From BS150m-G50 sp964501185 [NCBI: uncultured Bacteroidia bacterium] (GTDB lineage: Bacteria; CAIWAD01; BS150m-G50): DNA of 64,000 bases. Shown in pieces: positions 27,785 to 35,259 of this stretch. Every line of letters begins with the position of its first letter. Within the stretch, counting starts at the first letter, position 1. The DNA is taken from NCBI GenBank assembly GCA_964501185.1, contig CAZCRT010000005.1, positions 17,108 to 81,107 of the forward strand. The letters run 5' to 3'. The position numbers were made by a program, and so were the translations under genes. The notes under the pieces are model-generated. The model ran no database searches and was not told the DNA's origin. It saw nothing but the letters and a program-made list of their open reading frames with translations.

Positions 27785-27863
27785 GAAATTACGTTTCAGC
27801 GATGTCTGCAGTTGCTAACAAAAAGGACGAACACTGAATCGCACCCGTCCTGCTTGAAATCAT

Positions 27864-27888
27864 AAAAAAGGCGATCACAAAGATCGCC
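27864..27888 (-). terminator. Rho-independent terminator of the nuo operon
   Basis: On the minus strand GGCGATC-TTTGT-GATCGCC (27888-27870) is followed by TTTTTT (27869-27864), a perfect 7-bp stem and U-tract 43 bp past the nuoI stop. The same stem is a common dispersed intergenic sequence in environmental genomes. Confidence 0.85.
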
Positions 27889-27895
27889 CCTACAG

Positions 27896-27916
27896 TATTC
27901 TGTATTCTGTATTCTG
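27896..27916. repeat. Three tandem TATTCTG heptamers
   Basis: Exact units at 27896-27902, 27903-27909 and 27910-27916, then a decayed CTCCTGCATTCT. It lies between the nuoI stop and its terminator. A related decayed tract occurs at 54422-54458. Confidence 0.7.
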
Positions 27917-27931
27917 TCTCCTGCATTCTAC

Positions 27932-28570
27932 CTATTTCCCCACCCGATATATTGTTCCCTCCTGCACCGTCTCATGTTCCATCGGTTTCACATCTTTCAA
28001 ATGGGGCAGCAGGTCGAGTATCTCCTTGCCCTGGAAAGCGGGGCCGGTGCAGACGATCGGTGCGGGTTCCAGCAGCGCTTCCAGATCGAGGACCAGATTT
28101 TCTCTTTTATCAGTCGCCATCTCGCAGATACCGGTATCCATATGGATCGCATCCATCGGACAGGCTTCTACGCACATACCACAGAAACAGCAGCGAGCCA
28201 GGTTGATTTCGAAAATGGCTGGCATTTTTTCTTCCGGCACATCATCCGGTGCTTCCATCGGGACTATTGTGATACATTCATCCGGACAGGCAGTCTCACA
28301 AAGCATACAGGCGGTACAACGGGGACGGCCATCGTCATGCTTTTTGATCCTGTGGCGGATACGGACTGCTTTCGGAATTACACGGCGTTGGTCGGGGTAT
28401 TGAATAGTGATTGCACCGGGACGCGCTTTTACCCGCAATCCTTTCAGAATGTGGAACCACATGTTCACCATGAAATGGCGAATTGTCAGCGCCACCCCTT
28501 TGGCGATAGCGGGATAGTAGATTGCTTCAATCTTACCGAACTTCTGATCACGATTGACATACTGGGCCAT
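27932..28570 (-). CDS. nuoI: NADH-quinone oxidoreductase subunit I (two [4Fe-4S] ferredoxin)
   Basis: 212 residues. An N-terminal amphipathic region (ALTIRHFMVNMWFHIL) is followed by two ferredoxin motifs, CTACMLCETACPDEC and CCFCGMCVEACPMDA, that bind clusters N6a and N6b. It relays electrons from the peripheral arm toward NuoB and quinone at the inner-membrane face. The C-terminal 50 residues extend beyond the core fold. It is the last gene of the nuo block, 23 bp after nuoH and followed by an intrinsic terminator. nuoJ to nuoN do not follow. Confidence 0.95.
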   Translation of the reverse strand: MAQYVNRDQKFGKIEAIYYPAIAKGVALTIRHFMVNMWFHILKGLRVKARPGAITIQYPDQRRVIPKAVRIRHRIKKHDDGRPRCTACMLCETACPDECITIVPMEAPDDVPEEKMPAIFEINLARCCFCGMCVEACPMDAIHMDTGICEMATDKRENLVLDLEALLEPAPIVCTGPAFQGKEILDLLPHLKDVKPMEHETVQEGTIYRVGK

Positions 28571-28593
28571 AACCGCCTCTAATTCTGTTTCAG

Positions 28594-29679
28594 CTATTTC
28601 AGCAGGAGAATAACGACACCGGTAATTACTACATTCAAAACCGCCAGCGGCAGCAGATAAAGCCAGCAGAGCCGCATCAGTTGATCATAACGGAAGCGGG
28701 GCAGCGTCCAGCGTACAATCTGCAGGAACCAGCCGAAGAAGACCAGTTTGGAAAGGAATGCCATTAACCGCAACATGACCACTGCTGTATGTGGCAGTGC
28801 TACCTCCCAGCCCCAGGGGAACTGGAATCCACCGTCATGAAGCCAGGGCAGGTGCCAGCCACCGAAGAAGAAAGTGGTCAGCATTGCACCGAGAATAACC
28901 ATCTCGATGAATTCCGACATCATGAACAGACCGAATTTCAGTCCGGAATACTCCAGGTTAAAACCGATGATTTCCGATTCACCTTCCGGCAGGTCGAACG
29001 GAACCCGCTTGGTTTCAGCAAAACCGGCAGGGAAGAAGAGCAGTAATCCGAGCGGCTGCAGGAAGATCCCCCACTTGGGAATCCAGCCGTTGAACCAGTA
29101 TTCACCCTGCTGTACAACGATTGAGTCCATCTGCACGGTACCGAAAACCATCACGATACCGATCAGCGACAGGCCGACTACTACTTCATAGGAGATAAGC
29201 TGACCCACGGCGCGGATACCACCGAAAGAGCTGTATTTGTTGTTTGAAGACCATGCGGCCAGAGCGATAGCATAAATCCCCAGCGGCGCCAGAGCAAACA
29301 TGTATAGAAATCCGACACCGAGATCGGCAATCTGCAATTTGACAACATGGCCCATCAGGTGCCAATCCGGCCCGAACGGGATGACGGCGAAAGTAATCAG
29401 GACGGCAAACATCGCCAGGAAAGGGGCGAAGTGGAAAAGACGCTTATTGGCAAAGGGCGGGGAGAAATCTTCCTTGACGAACATCTTGATAGCATCTGCC
29501 ATCATACTGACCAGGCCCCAGGCTTTGAAACCGAACAGAGGAGCGCGGTTGGCACCGATGCGGTCCTGCATGATGGCACTTTCCTTACGCTCAGCCCACA
29601 TCAGTAGAAACGCCATCGGCAACAGCAGGCAGACGACAATGAAACAGATCTTGATAATAGAGGCGATTGTCTCAAACAT
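28594..29679 (-). CDS. nuoH: NADH-quinone oxidoreductase subunit H (membrane, quinone-site)
   Basis: 361 residues from ATG 29679, chosen because AGGGGAA is upstream and the sequence MFETIASIIKICFIVV matches the family start. An in-frame start at 29763 would lie inside nuoG. It has eight hydrophobic segments and the conserved loops ERKESAIMQDRIGANRAP, AWSSNNKYSSFGGIRAVGQLISYE, and FDLPEGESEIIGFNLEYSGLKFGLF. It forms the quinone-binding pocket at the membrane interface with NuoB and NuoD. Its start overlaps the nuoG stop by 8 bp. Confidence 0.95.
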   Translation of the reverse strand: MFETIASIIKICFIVVCLLLPMAFLLMWAERKESAIMQDRIGANRAPLFGFKAWGLVSMMADAIKMFVKEDFSPPFANKRLFHFAPFLAMFAVLITFAVIPFGPDWHLMGHVVKLQIADLGVGFLYMFALAPLGIYAIALAAWSSNNKYSSFGGIRAVGQLISYEVVVGLSLIGIVMVFGTVQMDSIVVQQGEYWFNGWIPKWGIFLQPLGLLLFFPAGFAETKRVPFDLPEGESEIIGFNLEYSGLKFGLFMMSEFIEMVILGAMLTTFFFGGWHLPWLHDGGFQFPWGWEVALPHTAVVMLRLMAFLSKLVFFGWFLQIVRWTLPRFRYDQLMRLCWLYLLPLAVLNVVITGVVILLLK

Positions 29680-31309
29680 GTTGTGTTCCCCTAATACTTG
29701 CTGCCTTGCTGATTTGATCACTGGGACACGCAACCGGGCCGGTAATGGTGGCGAAATCGGCATTGATACTGCTCATCAACCTGCGCGCCTGCTCCAGATC
29801 GGCAGGAACGCCTTTCAAACTGAGCTTTCCGGCCAACCTGTACATGATCTCCAGTGTTGTACCGGCGTCACCCGGGGCTGCAAAAGCAGCGTTGATCTGC
29901 TGCGTAATGCCATCGCAGTTGGTGAACGAGCCGGCCTGCTCAGCGTATACCGCCAGTGGAATCAGCAGGTCAGGCTGACGGGACCATTCGACACTGTGTG
30001 TTTCCAGCACGATCAGCAGCTTCAGCTTTTCCAGAAGCGTCGCATCAAGCAGAGAAGGCAGGTTGTGACGCAGAGCTACCAGGCCGGTAACAGTACCGTT
30101 TTCAATCTGCTCGGCCAGTGTGCCGGCGGGGAATTTAGGTTCCAGTTTCAGGTCAGCACAACCACGGCTGTTGGGATGCAGGTCAGCCCGTTTCAACAGT
30201 TGATCATCCTCACCGGTAGGCTCACCGGCCAGACGATAATCGATATTGGGCAGCTGCAGACCTTCCTTGAACAGCTGTTTAAGCGCAACCAGCCCTTCGT
30301 TGGTTTCATCGGGTGAAGCAAGCACTCCCAGACTGCTGTTATCGTTCTTATCCAGGAAACGGCTTATCAGTTTTGCTGCTTCGTTTACAGCTTCATCGCT
30401 GGTTATCTGTTCGCTCTGGCCTTCCCTGTTGAGAAGTGCCTTCTGCAGCCTGTTTTCATCGATTGCAGAGAAACCATAACGCCCGCTATCGCATATCCAC
30501 GAGCCGTTGACATCCTCATTATAGCGTGGTTTTATCCGCTGAACCCGTTTGCCTTCCTGCTTGTAGTCATGCTCCAGATCGAATTGCAGTTCGATGTTGC
30601 AGCCACGGGAGCAACCGGTGCAGATAGTAGGCACAGATTGCAGATACCAGGTACGGCGCTGGAAACGGAAACTGTCATCGGTCAGCGCACCCACCGGACA
30701 GGTGTCCACCACATTACCGGTGTAATCATTGTCAACACCGGTTTCCGCAAGGGCATGGATTTCGCTGCGAGCACCCCGGTTACGCACTCCCAGCTCCTTT
30801 TTACCTACGACATTTTCAAAGAAGCGTATACAGCGGGTACACAACACACACCTTTCGGCATCCAGACGCAGGTTGCGACCGATCGACTGCCGTTTGGTCT
30901 TGTGATTCTTTTCCTCGATGTAACGGCTGTATTCAGGATTGCCGTATTCCTCGTAGTAGTCCTGCAGCTTGCATTCACCGGCGCAATCGCAATAAGGGCA
31001 ATCGAGTGGATGGTTGAGCAGGAGAAATTCCAGGCTGGCACGACGTGCCTTCAGAACTGCCGGTGTGTCAGTGCGCACCTTGAGGCCTTCGGAGACTGTG
31101 CTTACGCAGGCAACATCCACTTTGCTGCGTTCGTTCATTTCCAGTTCCACCATGCACATACGGCAATTGCCGGAGACCGGCAGACAGGGGTGATAGCAGA
31201 AATGAGGTACCGGGAAACCGGACTCATTACACGCCTTAAGGATGTTGGTGCCGGGCGGAAAGGAGAAATTCTCGCCGTTGATCTCGATAGTAACTTTGTT
31301 GTTTTCCAT
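29672..31309 (-). CDS. nuoG: NADH-quinone oxidoreductase subunit G, short form
   Basis: 545 residues. The N-terminal [2Fe-2S] (CYHPCLPVSGNCRMC), His-Cys [4Fe-4S] (HPLDCPYCDCAGEC) and second [4Fe-4S] (CVLCTRCIRFFENV...CPVGAL) are intact, as is CTGCSRGCN. The molybdopterin-like C-terminal half is shortened to about 300 residues; many NuoG proteins are 680-900. It carries electrons along the peripheral arm from NuoF to NuoB. It sits directly between nuoD and nuoH, where nuoE and nuoF would normally also be found. Confidence 0.92.
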   Translation of the reverse strand: MENNKVTIEINGENFSFPPGTNILKACNESGFPVPHFCYHPCLPVSGNCRMCMVELEMNERSKVDVACVSTVSEGLKVRTDTPAVLKARRASLEFLLLNHPLDCPYCDCAGECKLQDYYEEYGNPEYSRYIEEKNHKTKRQSIGRNLRLDAERCVLCTRCIRFFENVVGKKELGVRNRGARSEIHALAETGVDNDYTGNVVDTCPVGALTDDSFRFQRRTWYLQSVPTICTGCSRGCNIELQFDLEHDYKQEGKRVQRIKPRYNEDVNGSWICDSGRYGFSAIDENRLQKALLNREGQSEQITSDEAVNEAAKLISRFLDKNDNSSLGVLASPDETNEGLVALKQLFKEGLQLPNIDYRLAGEPTGEDDQLLKRADLHPNSRGCADLKLEPKFPAGTLAEQIENGTVTGLVALRHNLPSLLDATLLEKLKLLIVLETHSVEWSRQPDLLIPLAVYAEQAGSFTNCDGITQQINAAFAAPGDAGTTLEIMYRLAGKLSLKGVPADLEQARRLMSSINADFATITGPVACPSDQISKAASIRGTQHV

Positions 31310-31354
31310 AAGCAGCTGTCTGGTGTTATCCCTTAAACTTTATGGTTTCCGCAA

Positions 31355-32563
31355 TCAGCGATCCAGTTCGCCACCGATCATATTGATCGAACCAAAACAG
31401 GGTACGATATCGGCGATCATTCCCTGCTTGATCATCTGCGGCAGCGCCTGGGTAAACGGCATACAGGTCGGACGTACCCGGCACTTGTGAGGGCGCAGGT
31501 CACCGGTACTGACCAGATAGAATCCCAGTTCACCGTTGGCAGCTTCGATGGCGTGATACGCTTCACCGGCTTCCGGCCTCACTCCGTTGTCCTTCATCAG
31601 CAGTTTGAAGTGCGCCATCAATCCTTCGATGGAGCCATATACCTGCTCTTTTGATGGCAGGGAGATGTTCTTATCGAGGTTGTTGACCGGGCCTTCTGGC
31701 AGCTTGGCAAGCCCCTGCTCGATGATACGGCAACTCTGGTCGATTTCCAGCATACGGATGTAGAAGCGATCGTAAACATCGCCATTGGTCATGATCGGTA
31801 TTTCGAAATCGATATCATTGTAAGCCAGATATGGTTCCGCGACCCGGACATCGTATTCCACACCGACGGAACGCAGCATGGGACCGGTGAAACCGTAGGA
31901 GATGGCATCTTCAGCACTGATGTAGCCTACACCTCTTGTACGGTCAATGAAGATCCGGTTACGGGTCAGGAGGGTGTGTACCTCTTTGTTGATATTGCGA
32001 GTCTCTTCCACGATTTCCAGGGCTGCGTCAGCAAACCAGTCCGGCAGGTCAGCCACCATACCACCGATACGGGTGAAACTGGTGGTAACACGCGCACCCA
32101 CAACCCGTTCCAGCAGTTCCCACCACAGTTCACGACCTTTCATCAGGTAGAGAAACGGGGTAAAACCACCCAGCTCCATAGCGGCGGCCGCCAGAGCGGT
32201 CTGATGATCGCAGATACGCATCAGTTCGCTGAGAATCATCCGGGTGTACTGTCCGCGGGGGGGGACATCTATATCCATCAGCTTCTCCACCGCCAGGTGG
32301 TAGCCGACATTGTTGATAACGGGTGATACGTAGTTGAGCCGGTCGGTATAGATGACAGCCTGGTTCCAGTTGTGTGCCTCGCACATCTTCTCAAAACCGC
32401 GATGCAGGTAGCCAATGATGGTATCTGCTTCTATCACATCCTCACCTGCCACCTTCAACTGCATCTGGATGATACCATGGGTCGTGGGATGCGACGGGCC
32501 CAGGTTGATCTCCATGGTTTCAATATTGAGGTCATTGCGGGGGGTGGATCGTTTATCACTCAT
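31355..32563 (-). CDS. nuoD: NADH-quinone oxidoreductase subunit D (49-kDa)
   Basis: 402 residues. Signature regions: NLGPSHPTTHGIIQMQLKV at the N-terminus, GYLHRGFEKMCE, YTDRLNYVSPVINN, RILMSEL-like MILSELMRICDH, and the C-terminal DIVPCFGSINMIGGELDR with the terminal Arg of the family. It lines the quinone cavity with NuoB and is related to the large subunit of NiFe hydrogenases, but lacks the metal-ligand cysteines. ATG overlaps the nuoC stop (ATGA), indicating coupling. Confidence 0.96.
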   Translation of the reverse strand: MSDKRSTPRNDLNIETMEINLGPSHPTTHGIIQMQLKVAGEDVIEADTIIGYLHRGFEKMCEAHNWNQAVIYTDRLNYVSPVINNVGYHLAVEKLMDIDVPPRGQYTRMILSELMRICDHQTALAAAAMELGGFTPFLYLMKGRELWWELLERVVGARVTTSFTRIGGMVADLPDWFADAALEIVEETRNINKEVHTLLTRNRIFIDRTRGVGYISAEDAISYGFTGPMLRSVGVEYDVRVAEPYLAYNDIDFEIPIMTNGDVYDRFYIRMLEIDQSCRIIEQGLAKLPEGPVNNLDKNISLPSKEQVYGSIEGLMAHFKLLMKDNGVRPEAGEAYHAIEAANGELGFYLVSTGDLRPHKCRVRPTCMPFTQALPQMIKQGMIADIVPCFGSINMIGGELDR

Positions 32564-33057
32564 GCTGATTCCCCCCTGCGTTTTTCTACCAGTGGGTGGG
32601 CGGCACGCTGATCATAGTCCTTGCGGAGCGGGTAGCCTTTGAATTCAGGATAGAGCAGCAGCGGCCGCAGATCAGGGTGGCCATCGAACTTGATGCCGTA
32701 CATTTCCGCTGTCTCCCGCTCAAACCAGTCAGCCGTTTTCCAGAGTGGTGTCAGGCTGGGTACTTTTTCACCATCATCGATCTGCACCTTGATCCGCAGA
32801 CGACAATTGCGTGCCAGTGAATAAAAGTGATACACAACTTCAAACCGCTTCGGTCGATCCATTTTCAGGTAATCGACCGCGGTCAGGTCCATCAGGAAAT
32901 TGAAGTTCAGTTTCTCTTCCTGCTGCAGCTTACCTGCAACTTCCAGCAGCGAATCCGGTGCGATAATCACAGTTTCATCCCCACGATGAGCATGGGTTTC
33001 CAGGATGGTATCACCGAAAAGCTCCTGCAGGAGCGGAATGGTTTTCAGTTCACTCAT
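32560..33057 (-). CDS. nuoC: NADH-quinone oxidoreductase subunit C (30-kDa)
   Basis: 165 residues from ATG 33057, which forms ATGA with the nuoB stop; the longer in-frame reading to 33144 would lie within nuoB. The conserved ERETAEMYGIKFDGHPDLRPLLLYPEFKGYPLRKDY block identifies the family. It is a structural peripheral-arm subunit next to NuoD. It is separate from NuoD, unlike the fused NuoCD of enterobacteria. Confidence 0.95.
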   Translation of the reverse strand: MSELKTIPLLQELFGDTILETHAHRGDETVIIAPDSLLEVAGKLQQEEKLNFNFLMDLTAVDYLKMDRPKRFEVVYHFYSLARNCRLRIKVQIDDGEKVPSLTPLWKTADWFERETAEMYGIKFDGHPDLRPLLLYPEFKGYPLRKDYDQRAAHPLVEKRRGESA

Positions 33058-33536
33058 TTTGGGAGCACCTCCTGTGGTGAGTTCTGGATTTTGGCCTGCA
33101 GTTTGATGACCGCGTCCAGCACTGTTTCCGGGCGGGGTGGGCAACCGGGGATGTACATATCTACCGGAATGATGTTATCAATACCCTGTACCACGGCATA
33201 GTTGTCATAGGGGCCACCGGAGACGGTACAGGCACCGAATGCCACTACATAGCGGGGATCGCACATCTGATCGTAGACACGCTTCAGAACAGGTGCGAGT
33301 TTGTGATTGATGGTGCCCACAACCAGTAACAGGTCAGCCTGACGTGGTGTGAAGCGTGGCCAGGCGGCACCGAAACGATCCAGATCGTAGCGAGCCGCTG
33401 AGGCGGACATGTATTCCATGCCGCAACAGGCCGTAACAAAGGGGTAGGGGAACATCGACCACTTACGGGCCCAGCCGATAAAGGCATCCAGCTTTGTGGT
33501 TACGATTGCATCACCCAGCGGGGTTTCTACTGCCAT
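33054..33536 (-). CDS. nuoB: NADH-quinone oxidoreductase subunit B ([4Fe-4S] N2)
   Basis: 160 residues. The N2 cluster ligands are visible as tandem Cys in TACCGMEYM, Cys in FGACTVSGGPY and Cys in YIPGCPPRPE. It reduces quinone at the junction of peripheral arm and membrane. Start overlaps the nuoA 3' end by 10 bp. Confidence 0.97.
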   Translation of the reverse strand: MAVETPLGDAIVTTKLDAFIGWARKWSMFPYPFVTACCGMEYMSASAARYDLDRFGAAWPRFTPRQADLLLVVGTINHKLAPVLKRVYDQMCDPRYVVAFGACTVSGGPYDNYAVVQGIDNIIPVDMYIPGCPPRPETVLDAVIKLQAKIQNSPQEVLPK

Positions 33537-33889
33537 CTTAAGACTCCCTTCCGGACAGCGTAGTACAGCCCGACCAGCAGAACGGCCAGGAAGATCAACA
33601 TCTGCCAGAATCCAAACATACCCAGCTCGCGGAAATGCACAGCCCAGGGATATAGAAAAATGATTTCAATATCGAAGATGATGAAAAGGATAGCCACTGT
33701 GTAGTACTTGACATGCATACCGCGGCGGGGGGAACCGACCGCTTCAACACCACACTCAAAGGGCTTCTCTTTACTGGGGTTAGTACTGCGGGGCCCCAGC
33801 AGACCTTTAATAACAACCATGGCGCCACTTATGAATGCCGCCAGGCCCAACGTAATAGCAACAGCGACAAAGTCGTGATTGAAGTTCAT
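33527..33889 (-). CDS. nuoA: NADH-quinone oxidoreductase subunit A
   Basis: 120 residues with three hydrophobic segments. The family motif KPFECGVEAVGSPRRGMHVKYYTVAILFIIFDIEIIFLYPWA is present, with the conserved Glu and Asp of the second helix. ATG at 33889 has AGGAAA upstream. First gene of the nuo operon, with a leader of about 185 nt from the promoter at 34081-34109. Confidence 0.96.
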   Translation of the reverse strand: MNFNHDFVAVAITLGLAAFISGAMVVIKGLLGPRSTNPSKEKPFECGVEAVGSPRRGMHVKYYTVAILFIIFDIEIIFLYPWAVHFRELGMFGFWQMLIFLAVLLVGLYYAVRKGVLRWQ

Positions 33890-33914
33890 TACGATTTCCT
33901 GTCGTTGATGGAAA

Positions 33915-34070
33915 ACCTTCTGTCCGCAAAGCCTGATTCGATAGTATTGCTGGTACCTGCAGTTCTGCTGGTAATTATGACCATTTCAGAATCGCTCTTC
34001 CAGGCAATATTGTGGCCAATGCTCTATTGATCTTTTCGAAAGAACTTCACTTCTGAGCATCGGTGTATTT
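33915..34070. repeat. Diverged intergenic repeat, copy A
   Basis: About 150 bp that aligns by eye, with gaps, to 35055-35225 in the same orientation. Best-kept blocks: ATAGTATTGCT (A 33939, B 35086), GCAATATTGTGG/GCAATACTATGG, and GAGCATCGGTRTA near the right end (A about 34056, B about 35213). It lies inside the untranslated leader of nuoA. The pair brackets the SPOR-domain gene. Confidence 0.5.
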
Positions 34071-34080
34071 ATAAAGAGAT

Positions 34081-34109
34081 ATTCTACTACGCAAAATCCA
34101 GCTTGTCAA
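34081..34109 (-). promoter_or_regulatory. Sigma-70 promoter of the nuo operon
   Basis: On the minus strand the -35 TTGACA (34109-34104) and -10 TAGAAT (34086-34081) have an exact 17-bp spacer, one mismatch in total from consensus. Transcription should start near 34074, giving a leader of about 185 nt before the nuoA ATG. Confidence 0.7.
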
Positions 34110-34166
34110 CGATTTGACTGTTCTTCGAGGGCTGGCTTCAGAGAAGGTGGCGCTTCCAATACATAT

Positions 34167-34802
34167 TCAGCGGGAAATCCGCGCTTTTCGGATGAATGCT
34201 CCAGGATACTGCTGCCGAATTCCTGATAATACCGCTCCTGCATCACTGCGCCGCTCAAAGTTGCCCACGCAGATATGAAAAGAATCGTCAGCCTGTAAAA
34301 CGATCAGAGTTCCAAGGTTGCGTCGATGCTCAGTCAGATAGAGTGTATCACGAAGTGCGGCCACCTGGATAGTATAGAATGAGACTACTGGAAGTTCTGG
34401 CTCCGGCTCTGCGGCTGCTGCAATCGGACCGGCAACAATTACAGGGCTGTCTACTATCCAGGCGTCACTCCAGCCTCTGGTCGTCAGCAGGTGGCGGGAC
34501 TTTGCAGCTTCTTCTCGGGATATGAAGTCACCCGCCAGCAGTTTCCACCAGGGATCGTGATACATCAGGTACAATGGCAGTGTGATACCCGTCTGTGCCT
34601 GATAGTAGTTATCACGCGCTTCTGACCAGCTGCTGTCAGCTGAGAGCTGCACGCGGAATCCAGGCAGGCGTCCGTAAAGTTCGGGCAACTCTAGTGTCAC
34701 AGGGGGTTCCATGCCGGCCGGATCAGTTCCGGCCGGGAGCGGGTCTGGAAGCGCGGATGCTGGTATTGCGAAGAGGAGGTTTGTGCCACAGACAAATATC
34801 AC
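34167..34802 (-). CDS. Exported protein with two SPOR-like domains
   Basis: 211 residues from GTG 34802. The N-terminus is a hydrophobic export signal (IFVCGTNLLFAIPASA). Upstream in-frame sequence adds a positively charged n-region and a longer hydrophobic core, and GGGAGG (34858-34863) precedes an ATC at 34853, so the true start may be farther upstream at a near-cognate codon. Two SPOR-like modules are seen at about 48-118 (FRVQLSADSSWSEARDN...WWKLLAGDF...AWIV) and 140-210 (FYTIQVAALRDTLYLTEHRR...FHICVGNFERRSDA). SPOR domains bind denuded septal peptidoglycan. It may be a periplasmic division- or wall-associated protein. It is flanked by the diverged repeats. Confidence 0.75.
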   Translation of the reverse strand: MIFVCGTNLLFAIPASALPDPLPAGTDPAGMEPPVTLELPELYGRLPGFRVQLSADSSWSEARDNYYQAQTGITLPLYLMYHDPWWKLLAGDFISREEAAKSRHLLTTRGWSDAWIVDSPVIVAGPIAAAAEPEPELPVVSFYTIQVAALRDTLYLTEHRRNLGTLIVLQADDSFHICVGNFERRSDAGAVLSGIRQQYPGAFIRKARISR

Positions 34803-35054
34803 TATCGCCAGGAGCCCGGTTGGAAAGGTTTGCAGTTTATTATGATTGCTGATGTGGCCTCCCGATGTTAAGGCTGAATCTTTCGATGCTCAATATATAA
34901 GAACTGATCCGGATATTCAATCGCCTTGTACCGTTCAGATACAGGCTCCTTCCAGATAGAAAGAACAGCAGGGATGATCATCAGGCCATTCCCCCCGGTA
35001 AAAACAGACTTACCGGTAGCAGGGGGCATTGTGTTTGGCTGGGGGCTTGACTTT

Positions 35055-35225
35055 AAAACCGTTTTTGTGTCAATTGAAGCGCTTCATAGTATTGCTTACC
35101 TGGTTGCGTCAGCAATGCTCCAGGTATTAATGATCGCCATAGTGTTGCTCTTTTTTGAGCAATACTATGGGCCGATGCTTCAATCAGCGTCTTTAACAAT
35201 TCACTATATATGAGCATCGGTATAA
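35055..35225. repeat. Diverged intergenic repeat, copy B
   Basis: Partner of 33915-34070, same orientation, about two-thirds identical over the alignable blocks by eye. It lies upstream of porU and, on the other strand, upstream of the SPOR gene. Confidence 0.5.
35137..35170. other. Long hairpin inside repeat copy B
   Basis: CCATAGTGTTGCTC (35137-35150), a T6 loop, and GAGCAATACTATGG (35157-35170): 14-bp stem with a single G/A mismatch that pairs as G-U in one transcript. It is not conserved as a stem in copy A. Confidence 0.7.
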
Positions 35226-35259
35226 TTAGATATGCTTCGCTTCTGATAACTGTGGCAAG

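Larger units (their letters stand above)
34854..35259. other. Intergenic region of about 400 bp with repeat copy B and a long hairpin
   Basis: No convincing gene. It separates the divergent SPOR and porU genes. It holds repeat copy B (35055-35225) and a near-perfect 14-bp hairpin (35137-35170). A 95-codon open frame here (34926-35213) has no Shine-Dalgarno and is read in a different frame from the matching repeat in copy A, so I do not call it. Confidence 0.6.

Noticed and set aside
33920-34030. Small hydrophobic open frame in repeat copy A (and one in copy B, 34926-35213)
   Set aside because: The shared DNA words are read in different frames in the two copies, so coding conservation is not supported.
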